Source: Ascarosepion bandense (taxonomy: Eukaryota > Mollusca > Cephalopoda > Sepiida > Sepiidae). From it: DNA of 64,000 nt. The DNA is taken from NCBI GenBank assembly GCA_037127315.1, contig JBBBDQ010000398.1:5450001-5514000 (forward strand), read 5' to 3'. Positions within the stretch are counted from its first letter, which is position 1. Each line of letters begins with the position of its first letter. A program made the translations under genes and the position numbers. Shown here one piece after another: positions 11,641 through 21,785 of this stretch. Under the pieces are notes generated by a model that did no database searches, had not been told where the DNA came from, and saw nothing but the letters and a program-made list of their open reading frames with translations.

Positions 11641-11935
11641 TAGTCATCCGCAGACAGATCTGTTTCGCTGTATCACAGCTCATCAGTACTGTTAGACATC
11701 CTATTGCTTTTAATCCAACATTGAACCCGACCGAATTGGCGTCAGTCGGCGATTCTACGACTGAGCTATGGGCGCTCGGCAAAAGAAGGCAGACTTTTAG
11801 CGTATGATTTATCATACGCTGATAGTCAGAGTGATTTAATTCATTACAGAATGAGCGATGCGTAGATTCTCGAGTAGCAACTGTTTTTCCAAAGTCTAAC
11901 ATTCTTCCAGAGTGCTCAATCATGAAGGTGAGAGC
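11641..11935 (-). mobile_element. S3 repeat: tRNA-like promoter plus hammerhead ribozyme (about 295 bp)
   Basis: On the minus strand: a 5' segment (GCTCTCACC, GATTGAGCACTCTGGA); a middle (ATCGCTCATTCTGTAATGAA, AAGTCTGCCT); a tRNA-like block GCGCCCATAGCTCAGTCG with box A TAGCTCAGTCG (11769-11759) and box B-like TCGGGTTCAA (11730-11721) at tRNA-like spacing; then GATGTCTAACAGTA and a complete hammerhead fold. It ends GGATGACTAT against (TA)n. No ORF. Other copies: 13425, 40830, 46848 and 59749. The combination resembles tRNA-promoted SINEs and metazoan retrozymes; which machinery moves it is not visible. Confidence 0.75.
11646..11691 (-). ncRNA. hammerhead ribozyme (S3 copy a)
   Basis: Minus strand: stem I 5' strand CAGUA, core CUGAUGA (11686-11680), stem II GCUGU-GAU-ACAGC (five perfect pairs), GAAA (11666-11663), stem III ACA-GAUC-UGU, then C17 at 11653, and stem I 3' strand UGCGG. 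Stem I has A-U, U-G, G-C, one mismatch, C-G. All invariant hammerhead positions are present. Cleavage would fall 3' of 11653. Activity untested. Confidence 0.7.
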
Positions 11936-11952
11936 TATATATGTATTATATT

Positions 11953-12455
11953 ATAATCATTTCACCACAAGCAAAGCAGAACTGCCATTAATGCGCTGGA
12001 GAATACAATGAGAGAATAAAAAAAAAGTACAGAGGAAGTCGAAGAAAGTATAAGAGATAGATGGCAAGTGACTTTGCATTTAAACTTTTGAAGATTGTAG
12101 CTATAAGAGAAGCAAGCAAATGGAAGCTATTTTCAAAAACTGAAATGCGAGATAAGAATTTTTGGTGTAGAAGAGACGGTTACATTTAACTGTCTCGATA
12201 GTAAAAGGGTGGCACTTTGATGCCAATATAGTAGCATGGGTACATAGATGTAGTCGAGGTACCAGGGAAAAAATCTCGTCAGAACACTTGCCATAAAGAT
12301 TGTAGAATAGAAAGAGGGAAACCACATAATTTCGGTGAGAAAGTGACTGAAGACGAGTCAGGATTAAATTGCAGATCTTCTTTTGCATTTTGTCGAGAAC
12401 ATCAAGACGAATAGCAGGAACACCTAACCAAACATGGCAACAGTATTCAGAAAAA
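11953..12455 (-). mobile_element. LINE family B fragment, diverged
   Basis: Begins with the complement of the family 3' end (AATCATTTCACCACAAGCAA) and runs through the 3' UTR and the C-terminal coding region on the minus strand (HRNYVVSLFLFYNLYGKCSDE, HPFTIETVKCNR) to CACCTAACCAAACATGGCAA. 5'-truncated at the same LWSGAPA-coding region as 15436-16047. Coding frames are broken. Confidence 0.75.
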
Positions 12456-12465
12456 TGGTAGAGTT

Positions 12466-12499
<34 letters not shown>

Positions 12500-12599
12500 C
12501 ATGTTTCTCAGCTTTATCAGTTCCAAAAACGAAAAAAAGAAACTGACAAAGATGCTACGTACAATTCAATCTCGTTTTAATGAATGGTTTTTTACTTTT

Positions 12600-12750
12600 A
12601 AGCGTTTTCGGCTACACGTTTAGCCAGTATCAAAAATGAATTCTGTTCAACTTGTAACAATATATATATATGTTTATTTAGAAGTAAAATAAAATTAATT
12701 CTTGATAATGCCCAAAAGTATAGCCGAAAGCGGTCGAAAGTGCAAAACCT
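12600..12750. repeat. inverted pair of hammerhead-like motifs around a (TA)n core
   Basis: Minus strand 12640-12600: UGAUACUGGC ... AGCCGAAAACGCUU. Plus strand 12699-12740: UUGAUAAUGCCC ... AGCCGAAAGCGGUCGA. Each has a GGC/GCC stem II followed by GAAA. They face each other across TATATATATATG (12661-12672). A diverged single arm recurs at 59559-59602. The CUGANGA box is imperfect in all three, so the ribozyme reading is tentative. Confidence 0.4.
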
Positions 12751-12883
12751 TTGGACAATTCTTATATAAGTTAAGTTCTGAAAAAATATCATTAGAACAC
12801 ATGAAATCTGTTTAAAAATAATGATAATACCTTATCTGTTATTTTAATGAAGCCTGCATAAAAAGAGATCGCTGCCCTAATAC

Positions 12884-12886
<3 letters not shown>

Positions 12887-12926
<40 letters not shown>
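12887..12926. repeat. (TA)n microsatellite
   Basis: Pure TA tract, flanked by AT-rich anonymous sequence to 13425 in which no gene is seen. Confidence 0.9.
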
Positions 12927-12929
<3 letters not shown>

Positions 12930-13424
12930 ATCGTATATATTATAACACATGACTCAATAAATCCCGGACATAACTAATAAAACAACAAGTTTTAGCCGAA
13001 ATTCGAATTTATTCATCAACGTCTTCCTAATAAATTGATCCCTTTTTCATAGAACGCTAGAAATTTAGAAATAGTATGCTTTAGTGCATGGCATTTGCGC
13101 TGGATTTTACAATACGTACATTTCAAAGTGCTTAGGTGTCAATCTGAGGACATTGCAGAGTATTCGGAGTATAATGGCCATTAAGAAGGGAATACTTACT
13201 CCGATCCTCAGATAAGAAAATCTCCCGAATTTATTGGGAGGATCTAGGCATTTATTAACAATGCTCTCTTCAAAGTCAATCAAACACACAGTCATGGAGT
13301 GACTGAGATTCTTAACAGGCAGGTCGTGCATGATTACATTCAGTATTTCTCATACAAAAAAATTATGAATGAGAATGAGACGGTGGAAAATAGCAGCAGC
13401 TGCGCTACTAAGATTTTAAAGACT

Positions 13425-13570
13425 GTTTAACCCAGGATTGGGACCCGACCGAATTGGTGTCAGTCAGCGATTCTACCTCTGGGATATGGGCTCTCGGTAT
13501 ATTATATTATATTATATACATGCCCAATAGCCAGAGTGCTCTAATTCATTATTGAATGAGCGATGCGTAT
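13425..13570 (-). mobile_element. S3 repeat, fragment lacking the hammerhead
   Basis: Minus strand contains the tail of the S3 5' part (GCATCGCTCATTCAATAATG), the tRNA-like block (complement of GGGACCCGACCGAATTGG ... TTCTACCTCTGGGATATGGG) and ends after TCCTGGGTTAAAC, before the hammerhead. An ATATTATATTATATTA run splits it at 13500-13516. Confidence 0.65.
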
Positions 13571-13727
13571 ACATTGTAAGTGAGAGAGAGAACGAGAAAG
13601 CGAGTAACTTTAAAACCCTCGACCAGTATTAAAAGTGTCGAAAGTTTCGCTAGCAAACACTTGTGAACTGAACGGGTCGACCAAGATGGTGAATACTATT
13701 TATTACATTTGAACGTAAGAAAGAGAG

Positions 13728-13732
13728 AGAAG

Positions 13733-13772
<40 letters not shown>
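13728..13772. repeat. (GA)n microsatellite
   Basis: GA-rich tract, nearly pure from 13738 to 13771. Confidence 0.9.
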
Positions 13773-13775
<3 letters not shown>

Positions 13776-14814
13776 AGAAAGAGGGTGGAGATATAAAGAA
13801 AGAGAAAAGCGCAAAAAAGAATGGCGCTCCGTTGAATTTCATTGCTTAACTCAATACATACATACATTTTGAGTAACCTCGGAAACTCCCCCGGCGAAAC
13901 CTTGACATCGCAATAACGATATTGAGTATACTTGTTTGAATAATTCTTTTCGGAATGAAGACTTTCTTTCAAAGTTTCTGAAAATGATGTTGAAGGAGTC
14001 TGTGTCAATGTGTTATCAAAACAGAAAGACAGGAATATTATTGAAATTTATAAAAATTGATTTAATTTAAAAATTCATGTCAGAAAAAAAAAAGGAAATT
14101 TAATCTCGGAATTTTAGCTAAGTTTGGAAAAGGCATCGATCGAAATGCTGAAACCGAAGCAATAATGATCAAGATAGTACTCAGATTGAATAATGAACAA
14201 AACTCAGATCAGAACGAGGCACCGTCGAAATTGTTTTGATAAAAAATGATGAGGATATTAGCATGAATAACTAATGAACTCTTCATAAGATTTTGCAAAA
14301 AGCCTTTAAGATAATTTTGAAGATGGCATCTATAAAAATATTTCGGTTGAAACAGCAGCGATATATGTAGCAGTAAGATTATATAGAATAATAAGAATAA
14401 TTCGGATCAAAACACGAAAGAAGAATTGGTCTATACATGTTGATCGAAATAACAAAATGAAGATAATAGTCGGAATAATTCATTGAAATAAGACAGAAAA
14501 ATAAATTAAAATTCAATAAAAAGGCTAAGCATAACTATGGTAATATAAAAAAAGCAAAGTAAAATAAAGAGAAAATTAACTTTACTAACCGGTTATCGCT
14601 CCTTACTCTCCAGAGCTCGACAGAGGAGAGTAAACTTCTGTGCATATCGAGTGAAAATGGAATATGCATTAGAAAATAATGGCATATAAAGAACCTTATT
14701 TTGTTTTACAACGAAAGTCCTTCTGCAAATTGAATGATTAGCTGTTGGGATAGAATGTGATTTGTTTTTGTTTTGTTTTTGTTTTTGTTAATTTTTTGTA
14801 TTTTATTTGTTTTG
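13773..14814. other. anonymous interval
   Basis: AT-rich. A minus-strand ORF over 13703-14008 is open mainly because the (TC)n complement encodes SLSL repeats; no homology recognised. 14120-14500 contains loosely repeated GGAATAATTCATTG-like words, possibly an old dispersed repeat. Confidence 0.4.
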
Positions 14815-14985
14815 ATTTGAATCATTTCCCTGCAAGCAAGGCGATAACACCACTAAGACATAATAAGCTACTTAGAGTGAAAGATAATGAAAAGGTTTTA
14901 GGAGCCGGAAAACCCCATACTAAACAGGAAACAAAACTGGGAAGGAGTGTGAACCGGACGATAGACGACAGAAGAGAGAGAGAGA
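14815..14985 (-). mobile_element. LINE family B 3' end, diverged
   Basis: Complement of the family 3' signature (AATCATTTCCCTGCAAGCAA) followed by one 3'-UTR tandem unit (AAACAGGAAACAAA, GTGTGAACCGGACGATAG) as in 27600-27740. Confidence 0.6.
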
Positions 14986-15435
14986 GAAAAAAAAATAGTA
15001 GATAATATTTCAGAATTCATACAAAGACTTTTTAAGTATTGAATAGAAGTAACCACTAAAAAGAACCGGATTGTGGGTAATAAACAAGGTTAAGGGATAT
15101 AGCTCTACCTCTGTTCAAAATACTGTGGAACTGACTGGTAGCGAACCTATAACCGATTTTACTTGATATAAAGTAGCAAAAACCTAGAATGTTCCACATC
15201 CGAAAATGTGAGAGAATCAACTATTAGCATAGAACTTTCGGTTGCATTGTACCGTAGGGAAATGATTAATATTTCTTGGCTCGGCCTTGTGTCAGACTTA
15301 ACCGAACACCCTACAATTTACAGTATTTATTCAGAATTATAATCATCAAAAGGTTTTCATCAGATGGTTGGTTGTCGGCAGGCTAGAATACGTGGAATTG
15401 TGTAGAAGAGTGGAATAATAAAATATACAATTTGA

Positions 15436-16047
15436 ATTTTTTTTTTTTTAATCATTTCACCCCGAGCAAGGCGGAAACACCACTGATGTGCAGGGGGTTA
15501 CATAAATGTAAAAAGATTAATTAGAAAAGAGTGAGGAGTACAAGCTAGTTAGAGAGGAAGGTGCGATGACAGATACATAGGAGGAGAGAAAGGGAAGGTT
15601 ACACAGGGGAGGGGAGAGTGCTAGAGGCCAGTGGTTAGTAGATGAGTATTAACTTTGCATTTAAATTTCTGGAGGTTGTAGCCGTCAGGAAAGCAAGAAT
15701 ACGGGAGTGAGTTCCACAGGCGGGAAGTGCGAGAGAGGAAGCTGCAGGAGTAGAATTGTCCTCTGCATTTGGCTAACCTGATTGTGAATGGGTGGGACCC
15801 AGTTGCCAGTCTGGTTGCACGGGTAAACACCTGTTGAGGAGGCATCAGTGACTTAAGCTCATTCGAGCAGAAGCCATGAAAATATTAATAGAAGAGACAG
15901 AGGGAGACCACATTTCGACGATGGGAAAGTGGCTGCAGTCGAGTCGCCAGATCAGTACCTATCACATTACAGACTCTCCTTTGGAGCTTGTCAAGAACAC
16001 TGAGGAGAACGGCAGGGGCACCTAACCATAAATGGCAGCAGAATGTT
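15436..16047 (-). mobile_element. LINE family B, 5'-truncated copy
   Basis: T-run, then the complement of the 3' end, 3' UTR and coding C-terminus. The frame at 15845-15621 on the minus strand reads MPPQQVFTRATRLATGSHPF and ends HLLTTGL, as at 39180-39403. Further upstream the FYKYFHGF block (called here from the complement near 15875) and GTDLATRLQPLSHRRNVVS-like sequence are present to 16047. One of the better preserved truncated copies. Confidence 0.85.
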
Positions 16048-16431
16048 AAAATCGAAATTTATTAAAAGGAGGAATAACATAAGTTGTAGAATTTAATGTT
16101 CAATTAGAAACCTTATTAAAAAGTTAAGGGTAAAGTTCGTACAATATGTTCTAGTAGTGATTGTTGAAATAGGTAAGGAGAAAAGGAAAGAGAACAAGGT
16201 GCGACCTGACCTTATCTCCGGGTCGATTTGAAGTTGCCGTTACATGTTAGTTCTTTCGTCTCTCAGCTCCCATCTGTCACTCTTGACTGACGCCGAGGTC
16301 ATTTATATAGTACTTTTGAAATTCACACTGGATCGACAAGTCCTTCCAAGGCTTACAAGTCGCACCCATTGGTCATAAATTATTTTAACACCTACTTGCG
16401 AATTCTGTGTTAAGCAGATGGTCAATCCTTT
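16048..16431. other. anonymous interval between two LINE B copies
   Basis: Unusually balanced base composition for this window, but no ORF or known repeat seen. Confidence 0.4.
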
Positions 16432-17151
16432 TTCTATATCGAATCCATTGCCAAATCTGCTGCTATGAAAGTCGGCTCCCTGTGCAGGGCCCGGAAGTTT
16501 TTCCCGTCTGAATCTATTCTACACATATACAAATCTACTATCCGCCAGTGTATTGAATATTGCTGCCATATCTGGTCGGGTGCCCCTGCTGCTCTCCTTC
16601 TTGACAAAATACAATGGAGGATCTGTAACGTGGTTGATACTGACTTGGCAGACCGGCTGCAACCACTCTCTCACCGGCGTGATGTGGCTTCCCTGTGCCT
16701 CTTCTACAAGTACTTTCATGGCTTCTGCTCCGATGAGCTTATATCACTGGTGCCGCCTAAGGACGAATTTACACGAGATACTAGATTAACAACTAGGTCC
16801 CACCCTTTTACAGTAAAACAAATAAGATGTAAATTAAATTCTACTCCAACAGCTTCTTTTCTCGCGCTTCCCGCTTATGGAACTCCCTTCCACAAGTCTG
16901 CTTTCCCGACAGCTACAATCTCCAGGTGTTTAAATGTAGGGTCAATAGACACCTCCTATCACACTAATTCCCAATTATTCTCAGAACACTCTCATCTACC
17001 CAACCCTCATTCTCGGTATCCTTACCCGCCTATCACCCACCCTCTGACATTTCCTATATTTAAGCATCCTTTCTCCACTTTATGTAGCCCCCTGCGCAGT
17101 AGTGGCAGTGACATGCCTTGCTCGGGGTGAAACGCTTATAAAAAAAAAAAA
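16432..17151 (+). pseudogene. LINE family B: RT C-terminus, one frameshift, and 3' UTR
   Basis: Reads YIESIAKSAAMKVGSLCRAR, ESILHIYKSTIRQCIEYCCH, LFYKYFHGFCSDELISLV, RSHPFTVKQIRCK. Near 16838 the family frame shifts by one, then continues FFSRASRLWNSLP ... NRHLLSH to a TAA at 16965-16967, which is the family's normal end. The apparently longer open frame to 17130 is out of frame after 16838. It is followed by the 3' UTR, the CGCAGTAGTGGCAGTGACAT-type end and an A-run to 17151. The fragment is the post-RT C-terminal region, without catalytic residues. Confidence 0.8.
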
Positions 17152-18427
17152 AATTGTGAAAACCAAGATTTCACATGTCGTTGTGAATTTTTGTGAAAGT
17201 GAAGAAGACGATTGATTTTAATTAATTTCTTACCCCGCTAGCAATTTTAATTGTAAAATAATGAGACCTGTCTGCCAGTAGAGTACTGCTTAAATGTATA
17301 AGATCTATGTAAAACAGAAGAAAGCTGATCAGAAAAATTGCCATCAAAATAAGGAGAGAATATTGTACCGGAAAACTACGTTAAGGATGTTTGAATCTAA
17401 TTGAAGGATAGAATGACAGAAATTACTTAGTGATCCAATTAGCTTAATACGAAAGGATCGAAACTACAAAAGGGAAGCTTCTCGTCTCCACAATCCATTG
17501 AATATTAAAAGTGCTTTATGTCAGATCTGTGTTATCCGTTTTATGTTCCTCATTCCAATTCCTGCTTGCCCAGCAATTTCTTTTTACATACTCTTATTAT
17601 ATTCTTTTATACTTCCCATTTTTGTAATAGAACATTAGCTTTATTCGTTTTATTCCTGCATTTCTTGTTCCTGTTTTGTTTAATCTTTACTTTTCATAAG
17701 GGGCGCCTTTTTATGCGCCGTTCTTAACTCGCCATTAGCTTACAGCGAAACCGATAGAGGTCGCTTTCATCTCCAAATCAAGGGAGGTAATCAGAAAAGA
17801 AGCCATTTTCTTTCCTTTCCCACAAGGGGGTCCTCTTCTTTCTCTGTCGAAACCCAGGAAACCCTATTTTTCTCGCACGGATTCCACTGTTCCAGTGAAT
17901 GATTCCACCAATGCAATCCCACCAATCAAAGACACCTAAATTCTTTGTGCAAAGGCGGCAGCTTTTATTTCACTTCTAAAGCAACACTTGCTTTGCGAAC
18001 TCCTGGTCAGAAAGCAATACCAACAGAGGGATAGATGATGAGATTAGAATAGAATAGCTTTAGGTGTTGCTTTTGTTGTTTTTAATGCAATTCCTTTTCA
18101 ATATCGACCAGGAATTTGATGCTTTATTTCATCTGGAAATTGTTCTGCACTGAAAGATGGAAATATATGCAAATATGCTTCTCACAGAAATCGTGTTTGA
18201 ACACATTGTAAATGCATAAATAAATCTAGTTATAAAAATTATTCCAGTGACAAAATTTATAAAGCTGTAAGCGATATTTTAATATAAAAATAAGTTTGTC
18301 CACCGTTGTCACAAATTTACTTAATATATCTTCTCATAATATCTTTCAAATGTAGGTAGAGAATTAATTCAAGAGTTTTTTGTGAGACTGTGAGAGGAGG
18401 ATGTAGGTACACATTATGATGGATAAC
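17152..18427. other. anonymous interval
   Basis: No gene, RNA gene or recognised repeat. Open frame at 17518-17727 is hydrophobic low-complexity and not called. Confidence 0.4.
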
Positions 18428-19681
18428 AGTAGAATTGAAAAGAGCAAGATTATAGGGGTCCAAGAAGCAGCTGAACTGGTTCCACAAAACAACGGTTGAC
18501 TTGAAAAGAGCAAGATTGTAGGGGTCCAAGAAGCAGCTGAACTGGTTCCACAAAACAACGGTTGACTTGAAAAGAGCAAGATTGTAGGGGTCCAAGAAGC
18601 AGCTGAACTGGTTCCACAAAACAACGGTTGACTTGAAAAGAGCAAGATTGTAGGGGTCCCAGAAGCAGCTGAACTGGTTCCACAAAACAACGGTTGACAT
18701 GAAAAGAGCAAGATTGTAGGGGTCCAAGAAGCAGTTGAACTGGTTCCACAAAACAACGGTTGACTTGAAAAGAGCAAGATTGTAGGGGTCCAAGAAGCAC
18801 CTGAACTGGTTCCACAAAACAGCGGTTGACTTGATAAGAGCAAGATTGTAGGGGTCCAAGAAGCAGCTGAACTTGTTCCACAAAACAACGGTTGACTTGA
18901 AAAGAGCAAGATTGTAGGGGTCCAAGAAGCAGCTGAACGTGTTCCAAAAAACAACGGTTGACTTGAAAAGAGCAAGATTGTAGGGATCCAAGAAGCAGCT
19001 GAATTAGTTCCACAAAACAACGGTTGACTTGAAAAGAGCAAGATTGTAGGGGTCCAAGAAGCAGCTGAACTGGTTCCACAAAACAACGGTTGACTTGAAA
19101 AGAGCAAGATTGTAGGGGTCCAAGAAGCAGCTGAACTGGTTCCACAAAACAGCGGTTGACTTGATAAGTGCAAGATTGTAGGGGTCCAAGAAGCAGCTGA
19201 ACGTGTTCCACAAAACAACGGTTGACTTGATAAGAGCAAGATTGTAGGGGTCCAAGAAGCAGCTGAACTGGTTCCACAAAACAGCGGTTGACTTGATAAG
19301 AGCAAGATTGTAGGGGTCCCAGAAGCAGCTGAACTGGTTCCACAAAACAACGGTTGACCTGAAAAGAGCAAGATTGTAGGGGTCCAAGAAGCAGCTGAAC
19401 TTGTTCCACAAAACAACGGTTGACTTGAAAAGAGCATGATTGTAGGGGTCCAAGAAGCAGCTGAACTGGTTCCACAAAACAACGGTTGACTTGAAAAGAG
19501 CAAGATTGTAGGGGTCCAAGAAGCAGCTGAACTTGTTCCACAAAACAACGGTTGACTTGAAAAGAGCAAGATTGTAGGGGTCCAAGAAGCAGCTGAACTG
19601 GTTCCACAAAACAACGGTTGACTTGAAAAGAGCAAGATTGTAGGGGTCCAAGAAGCAGCTGAACTTGTTCTACAAAAGAAC
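18428..19681. repeat. 66-bp minisatellite, exactly 19 units
   Basis: 1254 bp = 19 x 66 with no indel. The consensus unit starts GGTTGACTTGAAAAGAGCAA and includes GTAGGGGTCCAAGAAGCAGC and GGTTCCACAAAACAAC. Because 66 is a multiple of three and the minus strand lacks stops, three overlapping minus-strand frames stay open (up to 423 codons, 22-residue repeats such as LGPLQSCSFQVNRCF). Recurrent variants (AACTGG/AACTTG/AACGTG; AACAAC/AACAGC; TTGAAAAG/TTGATAAG; TCCAAG/TCCCAG) are shared between non-adjacent units, pointing to unequal exchange or conversion. No frame is consistently spared amino-acid change and none has non-repeat coding sequence at its ends, so I call it non-coding. Confidence 0.9.
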
Positions 19682-20188
19682 GGTTCTTCGGAATAATCTT
19701 TTTAAATAAACTTCTTTCTTACAAATATGAAGGAAATGAGGATTGTTCGCTTCTGTGCATTTGACATGTCGGGTCTTAATATTGAATATTTGAACTGGTG
19801 AAACAAGGGAATATAACTCGTCTGAACTATTTTGTAGAAATAACGATGTAGTAACAATGGGTTTGTGACGCGGTTAATACGGGAAAAGGGATATTAGATG
19901 GAAAATAATTATTTTTTACAGGGCCGAGTTAATGTTTTTAAAGCCTTGTGTAGCCTGGAACGAGAGAATTGGGCAGCTCCAGTCCACATATAGCAACAAC
20001 TTTTCAGTGTCTTTATGGATAGTATATATTAGTTCTACTTGAAGTCTGGAAAAAGAGAATTAGAAGTGTTCACGCCAGATATGGCAGAAATATTTAATTT
20101 TTTATCTGATCTTGTTTTTGTAAAAATTAAACATGGCTGGTGAAACCAGGTACTTTTCGGAACAATATTAAGAGCAAGCTCGCTGGGA
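19682..20188. other. anonymous interval
   Basis: No feature seen. Confidence 0.4.
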
Positions 20189-20462
20189 TGTTCGCTGTGG
20201 TGTAGTGGAACGGCTCAGAACGAGAAATTGGATAGCCGAGTTCGAATTTTAGTTAAATTCCTTGCATTCGCTTATGCCCAAATACACGTCTTCCCTTCAG
20301 TTATGGATTAAATAAGAGGGCTATAACCTTGGTCGGCAAGCTGTCTACGCAGAAAGTAATAGCAAACTACTGCGGAATAATCTTCTACCCAGTAAGACAT
20401 GTTTCTTTGGAGACATAATCGCCCAAGCGAGTATCACGTATGGCATTTAAGTGAACTGATTA
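20189..20462 (+). mobile_element. tRNA-derived SINE, family S1, diverged
   Basis: Head CGCTGTGGTGTAGTGGAACG with box B-like GAGTTCGAATTTTAG, then CTTCAGTTATGGATTAAATA, GGCTATAACCTTGGTCGG, CTACTGCGGAATAATCTTCT and the terminal ATCACGTATGGCATTTAAG. Full length but with several substitutions. Confidence 0.8.
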
Positions 20463-21109
20463 GGAGCCGGCCATTATTTTCCAGTACATTTAGCGATGGA
20501 TAGATGAGCTCCTCTTTTGAAGTCTGAAGTAGAAGAGAAAAAAATTGCTTTGTTGAGAGTGCAAACATACAACGTGACAGCTGAGAAATTAGAATAACCT
20601 CAGATATGATGAAAAGTTGTTGGCTTTGTTTTTGAAGTACTGAAAGTTACTAGTTAGTTTTACCCCAAATTCTTTTAGTTGTCCTATCTTATACTACACA
20701 GTAATGGACAGTGAATTGTTTGCGTCTGTAAGAACACGTCGTTGGAGATTGAAGGAAACATTATTATATTTCAGCTGGGATCATTGAAATACATGAAAGA
20801 AAAATAAAACATTTCTACAAAGTTATAATGCCCAATCATATAAAGTCGATTGATACAGAAAACCTGGGAATGCCTAGAATGACGAAATACAGGCCAAGGT
20901 TCTCATAACTCCAACTGAATCTTGGTGGTTTAATTGAGTACCAAGTTTTGCTATGAGACAAAAAATGCACGAATTCAGTCAGAGGACTGCAAGAATCAGG
21001 AGGACAAAGTTACCTTGCAGCATCAAGATTCCTTTGTAGCGCGAGCCAGCACGTAGCGACGAGATTTAGATCAACCGGTCATAAGTTTGTATAGCTTTCT
21101 CACTATTTT

Positions 21110-21110
<1 letters not shown>
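20463..21110. other. anonymous interval
   Basis: No feature seen. Confidence 0.4.

Positions 21111-21112
<2 letters not shown>

Positions 21113-21180
<68 letters not shown>
21113..21180. repeat. (TC)n-(TA)n microsatellite
   Basis: (TC)n 21113-21142 then (TA)n 21143-21180. Confidence 0.95.
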
Positions 21181-21183
<3 letters not shown>

Positions 21184-21185
21184 TA

Positions 21186-21475
21186 TAAACTTATTTATAA
21201 ATGGAACTCTGTCTCTGTGTGTATCTGTGTGTGTGTACTCGTTACCTATAAACCAATTTTCTTGAAAATTTACACAGCTGTACTATAAGCGTCTACGAGT
21301 GTTCTTAGCTAGGTTTTATGTCGAGGTACCTCCGATAAATATCGAAAATCGATAATCGAAAAAATCGGGTTATAGAAGGAGTGGTCCGATTTTAATGTTA
21401 TTTTAGGCGTAAAAATATAAAACTACTTGGATACATAATCAGGAAAAATAATATTAATCCAAATCCTGACAGTCT
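21186..21475 (-). repeat. dispersed repeat, inverted relative to 57.6-57.9 kb
   Basis: TCGTTACCTATAAACCAATT, TGTACTATAAGCGTCTACGA, AACCTAGC-type (AGCTAGGTTTTATGTCGAGG) and ATCGGGTTATAGAAGGAGTG are the complements of blocks at 57660-57830. No ORF; a family I cannot name, bordered by microsatellites in both places. Confidence 0.6.
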
Positions 21476-21540
21476 GAATCTATTGCTCAGCTTACCAGTC
21501 CAAAACAATTTACAAAGCTTTTCAGAAAAAAAATCCACTT

Positions 21541-21783
21541 ACTGGGTAAAAGATTTTCCCGCAGTAGGTTGTCATTGTTTTCTGCTGCAGACTGGTTGCC
21601 ATCCAAGGCTATAGAACCCAATCTGTCCTATTATTTCACCCATAAAAAAAGAGAAGAGATGGATTAATATCTTTCCCAAGGGTGTATTTGCGTAAGTGAA
21701 TGCAAGGGATTAACCTGGAATTTGAACTCGGCTCCCCGAGTGGTCGTTCTGAGTCGATATCCATTGCACCACAACGCACACCC
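21541..21783 (-). mobile_element. tRNA-derived SINE, family S1, 3'-truncated
   Basis: Minus-strand head GTGCGTTGTGGTGCAATGGA ending at 21783, body through CTATAGCCTTGGATGG to CCCAGTAAG; the last ~55 bp of the consensus (CATGTCTC hairpin onward) is missing. It abuts the next LINE fragment. Confidence 0.8.
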
Positions 21784-21785
21784 GA

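Noticed and set aside
11713..11775. A real tRNA gene
   Set aside because: A and B box-like blocks and spacing are present, but the acceptor stem does not pair and the block is repeated inside the S3 family.
16465..17130. A 221-aa host gene
   Set aside because: The first two-thirds is LINE B RT C-terminus; after about 16838 it is out of frame with the family and merely open.
18364..19635. A 423-codon minus-strand ORF with 22-residue repeats, resembling a repetitive secreted protein gene
   Set aside because: It is one of three overlapping open frames produced by a stop-free 66-bp minisatellite. Unit variants change residues in every frame and no non-repeat coding sequence flanks it.
21186..21475. 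Possible Helitron end
   Set aside because: No TC...CTRR ends or terminal hairpin could be defined; left as an unnamed dispersed repeat.
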